From contig VICG01000003.1 of NCBI GenBank assembly GCA_008692225.1, forward strand, positions 613,501-677,500: a DNA stretch of 64,000 nt. Reading direction: 5' to 3'. Source of the stretch: Monilinia fructicola. Taxonomy: Eukaryota; Ascomycota; Leotiomycetes; Helotiales; Sclerotiniaceae. Shown one piece after another: positions 35,511 through 46,209 of this stretch. Positions within the stretch are counted from its first letter, which is position 1; every line of letters begins with the position of its first letter. A program made the translations under genes and the position numbers. The notes under the pieces were generated by a model. That model made no database searches, was not told the DNA's origin, and saw only the letters and a list, made by a program, of their open reading frames with translations.

Positions 35511-36642
35511 TTAACCAGCATTCTGGTCCCTGAGTCGCTTGATAATAGCTTCATCCATATCATGCTTATGTTCGAGAACCATGATTCTTTGTTGAAGCTC
35601 TGCAATCTTCAAATCTTTGGTTTTCAAAGCCACTCGTGTGATATCCCTGCCCTTCACAATACCAGATATTTTGAGTGCGTGTCTAGTCAACACTTCACGT
35701 AACTTTGCATCAACTTCTTCGTTGATGTCCTGATCCTTTAGGAGATTCATGATATCTTCAGTAATATCGTAGCTTTGTTTTGAATCCTCTATACTACTCT
35801 TGAAAGGTGAGGCCATGAACTTTGGTGGTGGTCCCGTAGAAACATCCTTAAATCTCATAGGGGAAGGAGTCTCTGATGGACTAAACATGACGGATCGTTC
35901 ATTCCCATCCCACATTCTACCCCTCAACTTTCTATGGCTTGTTGAAGGAGTATCGAAAATATCCTCATCTTTAACCTCTTTTGTCGTAGGCGTGGGATAC
36001 ATACTGGCTCCATTATTCTTCTTTTCGTCTCGTTTCCTTTTGCTTCCCGGTGTTGCCGTCCTACTATCCATCCCCCTCCTTGGAGTCTCTGGAAAACTCC
36101 CAGGATCTGTCCTCTGGACCGTCTTAACCACTTTCTCCTCATCCTCCTTCGTCAAAGGCCATGCTCCAAACTCATCTTCTTCCTTCTTTCCTAGATCCTG
36201 AATCCATTTATTACTAGCTATTGCATGACCTTCCATGGTCATTCTATCTTTCGATGGAGACACCGGTGTACGCGATTCAGGAGTATGAGGTTCTGTTCTT
36301 GTATTGTTCAAGACGGCACCCATCTCTCTTCCCTTGGCTTTATCATCCCACAGAAAGAATCCACAACCAGTTGTCTCTTTTGGCTCTTGACATGTATAGA
36401 ACCACCGACCTTTATTTGGCCCTTCTTTTTTTACTTGAAAACGTACGGCTGGTAGTCTTGGATTGCAATTGCCTGTGTATCAGCGTGTTAGCATAAGTGA
36501 AGGTTCTACTGTGTATTGTACGGAGGCCCTTGAGCTTACACTGCCAGTTTCCATCGGAAAAGAGACCATTGAGAGCAACTTTATTGACTTTATAAGGCGA
36601 TGCGCCATTGCGCTTTCGAGGTGTGTTGAATAGACTATGCAT
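35511..36642 (-). CDS. GRF-type zinc finger protein
   Basis: Two exons, 36540-36642 and 35511-36472 (67-nt intron), give 354 residues. The N-terminus (MHSLFNTPRKRNGAS) leads at about residue 33 into a GRF zinc finger that spans the splice. Its landmarks are WQCNCNPRLPAVRFQVKKEG, NKGRWFYTCQEP and TTGCGFFLW, with the Cys ligands and the GR-F motif that names the domain. GRF fingers bind single-stranded nucleic acid and occur in repair proteins such as APE2, NEIL3 and topoisomerase III alpha. The rest is Ser/Pro/Thr-rich and probably disordered (KRKRDEKKNNGASMYPTPTT, several SP and TP sites). It ends in a coiled coil of about 60 residues (LKTKDLKIAELQQRIMVLEH). No nuclease or ligase domain is fused. 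A nuclear nucleic-acid-binding role is inferred; the specific function is unknown. Confidence 0.8.
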
Positions 36643-37198
36643 TATATGTTCAAGAAGCAGAACTCAATTTAAAAAATTAGCCATGAAAAGGTACTATCAT
36701 GCAAAACAATAGTGGCGGCATGAAGTATTACCCCTCATTAGGTAGATTCGTATTGACATTGTCGCCATCGCAACCACTCAAACTAAATAGATAGATGCTG
36801 GGTGACTTTATCCGTAACCTTCCTTATCTTATCAGAAAGCTGATTGGCATATATCGGATAAAATAAGGACCGACATCAAGGATACCTTGATACCTTATAC
36901 CTTGTACCTTAACCTACCTTACCTTACCTTACCTGTCATGTAGAAGTACGGAGTATTGTTATTATTATGTCATCAATCATTGAATCTATTATCGAGAACT
37001 AGGTAGTTGTAGATCAAGCTGATCTACGAAGTACAACATCTCTTTCGTATACTACTACCTTACCGTTTGATCCAATTCTTTCAATTGTCGTTTTTTGATA
37101 CACCTTTTCTGTTTCTATGGACTTTGTATTATAATATCTCCTCACATCTGCCACTCCTGGCTCTCCGAAGTCGAATCTACACGACCATTTCCCTCAAA
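36643..37198. other. Divergent promoter region
   Basis: Shared upstream region of the GRF gene (-) and the PQ-loop gene (+). Contains a TACGGAGTA motif at 36947-36955 and a CCTTA pentamer tract near 36912-36933. Confidence 0.6.
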
Positions 37199-38107
37199 AT
37201 GGGCCTCATTTCATTCATTACTGGCTACATAGCCCCTTTGTTTATCATAATATCTCCCATAACCTCATATGCGGATCAGACGTACTCGATACATCGGAAT
37301 AAGTCCAGTGCGGGCTTCTCGTTGGATATTCCTCTGATTATGCTTGTTGCATCGTTTTTGAGGTATGTTCTGTTGCAATGAGTTTTGAGATACTTGTGCT
37401 AATTTTCATTGTAGAGTTTTCTATTATCCAGGGGCCCAATTCGATACATCCTTACTGATACAATCGTTCATTATGATTACGATGCAAACTATGCTGTTGA
37501 AGGTTGCGCTCGATCATCGACCATCACCATCGTCGAAAGGAGGAGATGCAGCTCTGCCATTTGCTGGCCATAGGGAAGGAGATTCCGGCGGGTCAAGACC
37601 TTACAATTTTTGGCAATGGCGTTCTCCAAAGCCGTACGTATTAAGACTTCTAATTTCCTGCAGAAGAGTTTGCAATGGCTAATCAACGATCAAACTCGCA
37701 GATATTGGCAGTTTCTCCTTTACTTATTCATAGCTCTCATCGCGTGCGAACTTATACTCTCTCCTGCTCCGTGGTTTTATTCCATCTACTCCGATGCTAT
37801 CGGTTACATCGGTCTTGGTGTCGAAGCAACACTCCCAATTCCTCAAATCCTTGCCAACTACAAATCTCGATCCTGCAAAGGCTTCCGATTTTCAGTCATG
37901 GCCAGTTGGATTGCAGGTGATATAATGAAAATGTTCTGGTTTTTTACTGCGACAAGCGCTATACCATGGGCTTTCAAGCTATGCGGTATGTTCCAGATGT
38001 GCTGCGATTTGTTCTTGGGTCTACAATTCTGGATGTATGGAGATGGAGATAAGAAGAAAGATGATTATAGGTCACCGCTTGGAGAGAAAGATGGGCGGTT
38101 ATCATGA
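37199..38107 (+). CDS. ANY1: PQ-loop repeat membrane protein (Any1/SLC66A2 type)
   Basis: Multispanning membrane protein of the PQ-loop family, most like yeast Any1 and human SLC66A2 (PQLC1), which act in Golgi/endosomal membranes and antagonise phospholipid flippases. Exons 37199-37362, 37415-37633 and 37702-38107 give 262 residues. The first PQ-loop-like repeat is weak (GYIAPLFIIISPITSYADQTY, with HRNKSSAGFSLDIP). The second is clear: GLGVEATLPIPQILANYKSR followed by CKGFRFSVMASWIAGD. Hydrophobic helices occur throughout; a short polar linker separates the halves and the tail is charged (GDKKKDDYRSPLGEK). The last intron is 68 nt and stop-free, so an unspliced product would stay in frame only if length allowed, which it does not. 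Family call firm, orthology to Any1 probable. Confidence 0.85.
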
Positions 38108-40141
38108 GGCGGGGAAGCCGGACTCAGGCGAGAGGATGGCTTCCCTTCATACTGATTGGTAACTTTTGATGAAAGAGCGAGTTTTCGCACTGAGACGAAC
38201 AAATAAAATTAGAGATGAACATAAGGGAGGATTTTAATCAACAAGTTAGCGAAGCTATACGATTTCAAACATTTACTAGAAAGTTCTGCATTATATATGA
38301 AAATTCAATCAAGACTCCTTATTGAAGGGTAGTGTCCCACCTATTTGAATCAATACGCAGACTCGCCAACTTCTTATTGTCTTTAACCATCAATACCGAT
38401 GCGCATCAAGTGAGAAATCGGTGAATGGAATAAAATGAGATGCAAAAGAGCCGTTATCACAGTACTTCATACTTAGCTTGGTAAAATAGTCTGCTTGAAC
38501 GTCTGCAAAAGCTAAACGTCATCTAATCTTCGCTTAATTAAGTCTGTATTTCATGGCACCAGACTTCTCCTTTTCTTTAGCTAGGAATTTTTTATACTGC
38601 GCACTTAAGAATATATTCAAAAGTCTATCTGTTGTATCTCAGGTTCGGGCCCAAGTTTATGTTTTGTAAATCTTTTATTTTGAATGGGTTTGTACGAGAT
38701 CAGTTGAGTCACAATCTCATATCCAAATACCACCAGCTCTCCATATTATATCGTCCCATCTGGCGATCCTACTATTTATTAATCATAGAACCTTTGATCC
38801 ACACCAAAAAGTTTTGTTGTAGGTCTAACAAATTGTTTCTGGATCCATGAAACGAAGTCCTGAACAAGCTGAATGTGATACATATATCGAATGAGTATTT
38901 GAGAGGGTTCATACTCGAGGCAATAATTGAACCCCATTACTTTCCTCCTCACTGATCCATATAGCTCTACATCCATTATTCTCAAACACCTCGCTCATTT
39001 AAGCACTGCTTCATTGACCATCGCTCACCTTCTACAGAAATCTGACGGTGCACCTCTAAACATGGCCCATACCAACTAGCATCGCAATTGTTTCCCACTA
39101 TAATCTCGTCTCCACTCATCAAATCCCGCGATACCGGTAGCAGTCACTGATCCAAATCAACGTTCTCTCTTCTTACACTGACATCCACTTGAAGGCTGGC
39201 TATCAAGCACCATCCACCCGATGAATCTCGGATCAAACTTCTTCTCAAGCCTGCCTGCGAGAGCATTTATATCGCGACTTTTCATAGGGTCTAGCGCCTA
39301 CTCTTCTGGAATCTAGACTTAAGCGATATATATTAGCGATGGCGTTACTAAATACTAGGAGGCGCTAGATGTTTATTCGTTTGCAACCTGATATTACCTT
39401 CGCAGCTCGTGTTTTCCAGAGCGATGAAAGACAGCCTGGATTAAGCTCTTCGAGGATATGTTACAAGAGTGAGGTCTAGTAGTAGTGAAGAAGATAGAAA
39501 AGATTGGAAAGGGGGAAAAATGTGACTTACTGAAATATGGACTATGGCACGGTAAAAAGTTTCAGCATAGACAATTTCCCTCCTAGACTACCTACCTACT
39601 TACTCCCTAACTGTCCATGATACGCAACAGCCGAATCTCCAGCCAATAAAAACCAGCACTACAAAGCCATTAAACACCTGGCACAGAAATCCCCATCCCA
39701 TCCTCAAACCATCCCGCTATGAATAACTGTACTGCCCGTCTCAATTTTTATGCAATTGCAAATCGCCCGCCCATTAAGGTAAATAAATGTTCATAGCAAT
39801 ACAGGTTAAGCCCAACCAACCCCCAATGTAACCTCAATTCTCCAAAGGCTGAAACCCACGCATTCATTCCATTGGCCACAAAGGGCGCATGGAAGCTCCA
39901 AATGAGGGGTAAAGCTAACAAAGGAGGGGTAAGCACCATCTTACGTAGCACTTGAAATCGAACGAAAATTCAATGCTTCAAAGTAATCTGTGAATACACA
40001 AATGTTCTTATGATCACCAACCATTTAGCACCATTCTGAAATCTTTGCGTTGTCAAATCTTCAGTCAATTTCAATCTTCCCAGACAGTAAATAAATCCAA
40101 ACCCAAATTCAGATTTACATCCAAATCCAAACCCACACAAG
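38108..40141. other. 2 kb intergenic region
   Basis: The longest gene-free stretch in the window. AT-rich, with no family motif, tandem repeat, tRNA or convincing spliced frame. The last 200 bases should hold the reductase promoter. Confidence 0.55.
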
Positions 40142-41655
40142 ATGAAAGGCGTAATAATCGCTGCTCAAAATGCCCCCTGGCAAGCCGTCGATGATATCGA
40201 GAAGCCTGTCCCGGGTAAACATCAACTTTTGGTCAAATCTCTCGTTACGGGTATCAATCCAATGTAAGCTCCCACAAGCCCCTCCTGCTAAAATCTCCCT
40301 CCTTCCATAAATTGGATTCCACGGACTAAGATTACAATCAAGGGACAACTTGATGCGCACGACAGGCCTTCTAATCCCATCCTATCCCATTGTCCTCGGC
40401 TGCGACGCTTCTGGGATCGTCGTTGAGACCGGCCCCGAAGTCACAAAGTTTAGGGTTGGAGATGGGGTTTTTGGGTGTACGAGGGTTGGGGCCGCTGGGT
40501 ATGGAACGTTTCAGGAATTTGTGCGTTATGGTTTTTATGTTTTGTGTTAAGTTTTCTGATGGTGGTTCGAGGATCGGGACAAGGATGAGGAATTGGGAGA
40601 GGAGTTGGTAATGAGAGAATCAGAGAGGCTAACGATTGGTTGATACAGCATTTGATGGATGAGAAATTGACGTTTAAGAGGCCAGAGAATATTTCAGTGG
40701 AGGAGGCTGCGACGATTGGGGTGGGACTTTTGGTGAGGGAACTCTTCTCTTTTTTCTTTTTTTGTTGGCTAAAGGTGTAGTGTGAACTGGTACGAGGGTG
40801 AGGAATGCTGACTACAGTATTGATAGACGGCTGCGATATGTCTTGACGAGGGAAATGATATCATGTATCCTGCCGAGCGTCAAAATCAACCAGAATGGTT
40901 TATTGTTTTGGGAGGAACATCTGCTGTTGGCCAGTATGGAATAAAAGTCAGTCGATATTCTACAAAGCTCCAGACATCGATATTGACGAGATCTAGCTTG
41001 CAAAACTATGTGGATACCAAGTTCTTGCTTCGTGCTCGCAGTCTAGTATTGAGGTGAGTTTACTCAATATGAATGAGTTTAGGGTGAGACGCGATAGCAA
41101 CTAATCCATCCAATCCGCAGATTGTCAAATCAGCCGGTGCAGACGCAACTTTTGACTACAAACAATCCACCGAAACTCAACTATCTGAAATAGAATCAAT
41201 CACCTCAGGAGATTTCGTTGGTGTATTTGATGCCTCAGCTGCCAGTACCGCCGTTGGCCTAGCAGCTTTGAAAAACAAGTCAACTGTCAAAACACAAAAG
41301 AAGACATTTTCAACTACAAATGATTGGTATGAACATTTTTTTAGCATCTTTATGCTCTATAGAAGCTAACAACTGTAAAAATAGGGATACAATCGATGAG
41401 CAAAAAGATATCAGCATCTACCGCGTCCACCTCGGACAAATTGGAAAATATGGCGAGCCAGCCGGCGACGCCGTAAACAGGATAGTGGAAAAGTTGATTC
41501 CAAGACTCGAAAGTCTGCTTTGGAAAGGATTGCTAGAGCCAAATGAGGGGGAAATAGTGGCTACTGGGTTTGGAGGGGTTAGCTTCGGAGTTGATCTGTC
41601 GGCGAAGAATGGCATTGGAGGAAAGAAGATATTGGTCAAGCTGCAGGAGGTGTAG
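40142..41655 (+). CDS. Medium-chain reductase (zinc-ADH-like, enoyl-reductase type)
   Basis: NAD(P)H-dependent oxidoreductase of the MDR superfamily, similar to fungal zinc-binding-ADH-like or trans-acting enoyl-reductase proteins. Seven exons fit: 40142-40263, 40343-40520, 40649-40732, 40827-40946, 40997-41053, 41121-41327 and 41385-41655, giving about 345 residues. The N-terminal GroES-like part reads VPGKHQLLVKSLVTGINPM and VLGCDASGIVVETGPEV; the Rossmann motif is LGGTSAVGQYGIKLAKLCGY; the C-terminal part contains FSTTNDWDTIDEQ. The structural-zinc cysteine cluster is absent, as in the enoyl-reductase branch. Near 41271-41281 (A5 run and TT) one base too many shifts the frame and creates a stop at 41322. 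Skipping it restores KTQKKTFSTTNDW. The substrate is unknown. A secreted GMC oxidoreductase follows in the same direction 466 bp away. Confidence 0.83.
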
Positions 41656-42121
41656 TGCAGCAAAGTAGATGTGTACATTCCGTTAATCATATCATGGAGA
41701 TTTTTCGCCTTTTAAGTGGACGATTATCCTGCAGGTAAGATATATTTGACCCTATCCGAACTGTTTGGTACGTCGTCTGGCATCCATGTGAAGCAAAAAG
41801 TAAGCACGGCTGTAATGGGATGTATTCTCTCAGTCCATTCTGGGAATATGGCGTTCCGCCATTTGCTGAATAATATATTCAACTTGCTCGGGTAGCTATG
41901 TCCGGAGAAATCTCTTTGCCAATGAGAGTCATAGTTTGTGTTTGATGCGGTCTTGGTAAAATACGAAAAAGGCACAACCTGTTGGTAGGGTTGACTTGGC
42001 AATGTAACTCCGGGATGAAGATACCTACTTGTCTCGCGACATTTAGCCTGGGTGTCCCCTCATAGTGTATAGGTACGAGCAGTGAGATTTGTGTTCTCAT
42101 CGCGCTCATAATCTTTTCACG
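41656..42121. other. Short intergenic region between reductase and GMC genes
   Basis: 466 bp, both flanking genes on the plus strand. The GMC promoter must lie here; no further gene is seen. Confidence 0.6.
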
Positions 42122-44525
42122 ATGTATCTTTTCTCAGTTTTCTCGATATTATCCTCACTAACAAGTATCTCTCTTGGAGCTCCTCTAGGTGGAATGATAG
42201 TTGGCCGTGATACCGTACTACTAACTAGCTATGATTTCATCATAGTTGGTGGGGGCACAAGTGGACTTGTTGTAGGAAATAGGTTGACCGAGAACCCGGG
42301 TTGGAATCTACTCAATATGGCGGTTTTGATAGACGCTTACTGTTGCTAGCGACGACTGTCCTTATTATCGAGGCTGGTGAGCTGTGAGTATGGGCATGAA
42401 CGATTTGTGTGTGTGATCTGATGGGTGTACAGTGATCAAGGAGAGGACTTCATATATATTCCACTTCTAGCAGGCATCGGAGATGGTGCCATAGGAACCA
42501 AATATGATTGGAATCTGACTTACTCTCCTCAATCAGCCGCAAACAACCGATCAATTGCCATACCATTGGGCAAGGTGGTGGGAGGTGGCAGTTGTTTGAA
42601 CAAGATGACTTTCGATATTGCAGGACAAGTGGATTATGATCGTTGGATAGAAGTTGGTGGTGTCGGCTGGAACGATCTTTTTCCATATTTCAAGAAAGTG
42701 AGGTCTTTAATTGTCTTCAAATACTTGAGATGATATATGAACTAAATCGTTTGTTAATCAGTCTACCAATTTTACACCACCTGAACCCAATATTGCGAAG
42801 GAATGGGACATACAGACTGATCCTACAGCACACGGATACCAAGGCTATGTAATGAAACGTGCATCGACAATCATGGCATTTACTAATATTATCTATAGGT
42901 TCATTCAAGCTATCCAACATTTTATTGGCCATCGAATAGTTGAGTGCTCTGTCCCAAACGAAACTGTGTTATTCCTGTTGACATATTTTTAGAGTACTTT
43001 TTTGCTGCCATGAATTTCCTCGGAATCCGCAAAGTATTTGATTCTCTGAATGGAGACGCAAATGGTGCTCTATGGAACCCACAGTCGTTGGATCCAGATA
43101 CCAAGACCCGATCAAACTCTAGAACAGGTTATTGGAATAGTGCAAGTAACCGAACCAATCTACACCTCTTAACAGGGCATCAGGTGACAAGACTGATCAC
43201 TAAATCAAATGGCGGAGGGGTATCGGTTACTGGCGTGGAGGCAGGTATTCGGAAATGGCACATTTGACATAATATTCTGACCTTCAAACAGTATGCAAGG
43301 AGCTCTAACTCTTCAAGATCAATTGTGATTGCGGCGAAGGAGGTGGTTCTCGCAGCTGGTGCCATCCATTCGCCTCAGTTGCTTCAGCTCTCTGGGATTG
43401 GAGACCCTTCTTTACTCAAACAATTCGACATAAGCACTGTGGTGAACTTGCCAGGAGTTGGAGCAAATTTTCAAGATCACCCGTTGCTTAGATCCTTTAC
43501 CACTTGTGAGTTGTTACACCCGGATCTAGGCAAGAAATTGACTGACTTCAACAACAGTGGAAATTGCTCTTTCAGCAAACAATTTGACCAGCAATGCAAC
43601 TTTCAACACCGAAATGCTCGCATTATACAGTTTCAATAAAACGGGTACGTAAAGCGTACTGTATATTTAGAGGTCCCTGGATTGTAGTTCAATTTGGAAC
43701 TTGCAATAAACTAGATGGAATCAAGAACCAAAAGTTTCTCATGTTTGGACTATAGTCTATTCGGACTGCTGGAATTCTGTGAATATACCAATACATTTCT
43801 AATACAATAGAGCAGGTCCATATTCGACAGAAGGAGTGAACGCATATGCTTTCATCGGAACTTCCTCTTTTACCAATACAACTTTGCAGATAGTGTCGTC
43901 CGCTTCATCTATTACTCCAGCATCATATTTACCATCCGGTGTTGACCCGTCTATCCTGGTAGGATATGAAGCGCAATACAAGATTCTCACTCGAGATCTC
44001 GCATCCAAAAACGTGCCAATAATGGAATTCATATTTGCCGGAGGACCAGTTTATGCAGTCCTCCAGCATCCATTTTCCCGTGGATCGGTAGTGATCACTT
44101 CAGCAGATCCCTTCACACCGCCATCTGCCAACCCAGAATTTCTTTCTCATCAGACAGACCTTCTTCTACTTAGTGCTGCGGGTAAATATGCTCGCAAAAT
44201 AATGAAAACTCCAACATTCGCACCATTATCACCGATTGAGACAATACCCGGTCCAAATGTACAAACGGATGCCGATTTTGAGGCATGGGTTCGTTCAACA
44301 ACTGGTACAACCTTTCATCCTAGTGGGTCTACATCTATGATGAAAAGACAATATGGAGGAGTCGTAGATACAAATTACAAAGTTTATGGAGTGAGAAATC
44401 TGAGAGTTGTTGATGCGGGCACTTTCCCAATGATACAGGCTGCGCACTTGCAAGTAACAGTATATGCAATGGCCGAGCGAGCTTCTGATATTATCAAGAA
44501 GGCATATAAACTTGAGGGATGGTGA
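42122..44525 (+). CDS. Secreted GMC family FAD oxidoreductase
   Basis: FAD-dependent glucose-methanol-choline oxidoreductase, probably secreted. Nine exons (42122-42299, 42350-42383, 42433-42697, 42762-42848, 42899-42938, 42993-43240, 43292-43505, 43558-43644, 43816-44525) give 620 residues. A hydrophobic signal peptide ([19 protein letters not shown]) precedes the FAD dinucleotide motif [22 protein letters not shown] signature 1 is [13 protein letters not shown] and signature 2 is [16 protein letters not shown]. The C-terminal catalytic region has [10 protein letters not shown] and then [18 protein letters not shown], so the active-site pair appears to be His-His, as in glucose oxidase, not His-Asn. 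Several N-glycosylation sequons fit export. The intron after exon 6 begins with GC (AG|GCAGGT) and ends in CAG, the only non-GT donor I needed. Substrate (aryl alcohol, sugar or other) cannot be read. Confidence 0.88.
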
Positions 44526-46209
44526 GGATGTAGGCGATGATGATAGACTTGAATGTTGTATAAATCAATGGATGTAATAAAGTTAACAAATGTTTGTATC
44601 TTTGTCCGTCATAATAGTTCGGGTGTTCGTTGACTGAAGAAGCAAAACAAAACGAAATCATTCTTTTCGATGTTTTGAACGCCAGCATGTTCTCCGATAT
44701 AAGCAGGTACAACAGACAACCTTACTCGATCTTTCCCTCCATCGCAACTTACCCGCATCCACCGAATTCATTGCCTTTTGTTGAGTATATGAATACATAA
44801 TAGATGAAGGATAGTGCGATGATTAATCAAATCGTCATGTTACATCACTTGATAAACAAACGATAGGACCAGCAAGGTATGTGGAAGTGCTCTTCATTAA
44901 TGCAAGCGCATTTCTTCAGTCGTTTCCTGCCTTCGAATCGTGTCGAGTCTAACAGGTCGTGATGCTTGTGATGATACTTGAATGAGGAGACAAGAGGAAC
45001 GATATGGCATTGGTCTTTTTCAATGGGCGGGCCCTGTTACTTTTCGCGAATGCACTATTGAACCTTCACGACTGTTGCACGGCAGAGAACATCATGTAAG
45101 ACTTATCTCTGGGTATAATGTCCAGTGACACTATACGACGTGGCCGCCGCTGCTAAGAACCAATGTTGTTTCGTCTCTCCGTTCGGCTGAAATCATCTTA
45201 CTCTTGGTCTTTAGCGGTCAGATCTGGAGACAATCTTATCGAGATATGACTTTCCTAAATATATTTTGATACATACACTGCCAACTAAAGTTATAGTTCT
45301 ATGACTACGATAACCATCAGTTTCGATTCACCAGATTGAAATAAAGCAGGAGTACGGTACTTTGTTTTAGACATCCAAATCCTGGAAACGAGAAACTATG
45401 TTTGGCGCTTTGCTACCCTTTGAATTCAAAGACGAGAACTGCTGGTGTGCAAACATAATCTATTGAGGACAAAATCGAAACGCTGCGGTATCCATGGATA
45501 CTTGGTCCTCGCGTGAATGGCGTGTTGCTGTTGCTCTACGTATATATTATCTGGATTTGTTCGGTTTCTGTTAGAATTGCTATCTTCGCCCGATCAAGAC
45601 CGATCAAGACCTTCAAATCGATAGACAAGCCGACTGTCGTTTGATAGATACACAGAAAGGACCGCATAAGATTCAGGCAATCTCCTTCAACAATTCTTTA
45701 GCTGAGCTGTCATGCATCAGCCAAGAATACAACTTTTCTGGGTAATGTTCGACAGGAACCAATCATATGGATAGGCCGAAAGCTTCTTGAGCCCTATAGC
45801 ATGCCATGCCAACGAATAGCACGGCAATGCATTCATATCCTAGCTGCAGGGTCTACACCGTAACGTCTCGCATATGGAACAAAATGGGTGCCAAAACACA
45901 GATCTCTTTCCTTGCCAGATGCTCAGAGACACATACTTCACATAACCCCACAGTTTGGTAAACACTCACAAGAAATCGGTACAATCAGACAGCTCCAACT
46001 AACTGCATTGTCATCGATATTGACGGTGTACATTCACTGATCCCATAGGTTGAAGTTATTGACCTACCCCACCAAAATCACTCCACCCGCCCCCCCCGAA
46101 ACCCCACCATAGCTACGAGTATACTCGTATCTAGATTCTACATAAACAAAGTTCAATCCCAAAGTCTTCTTCAATCATTGCTGTATTCAGTCCTAACGCA
46201 TTGCTCAAT
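44526..46209. other. 1.7 kb intergenic region
   Basis: Between the GMC gene and phospholipase D, both plus strand. No family motif, tandem repeat or RNA gene seen. A C-rich stretch near 46085-46100 lies in the presumed PLD promoter. Confidence 0.55.

Noticed and set aside
39748..39951. 67-codon minus-strand frame in the 2 kb gap
   Set aside because: Hydrophobic by composition only, no conserved motif, no splice partner.
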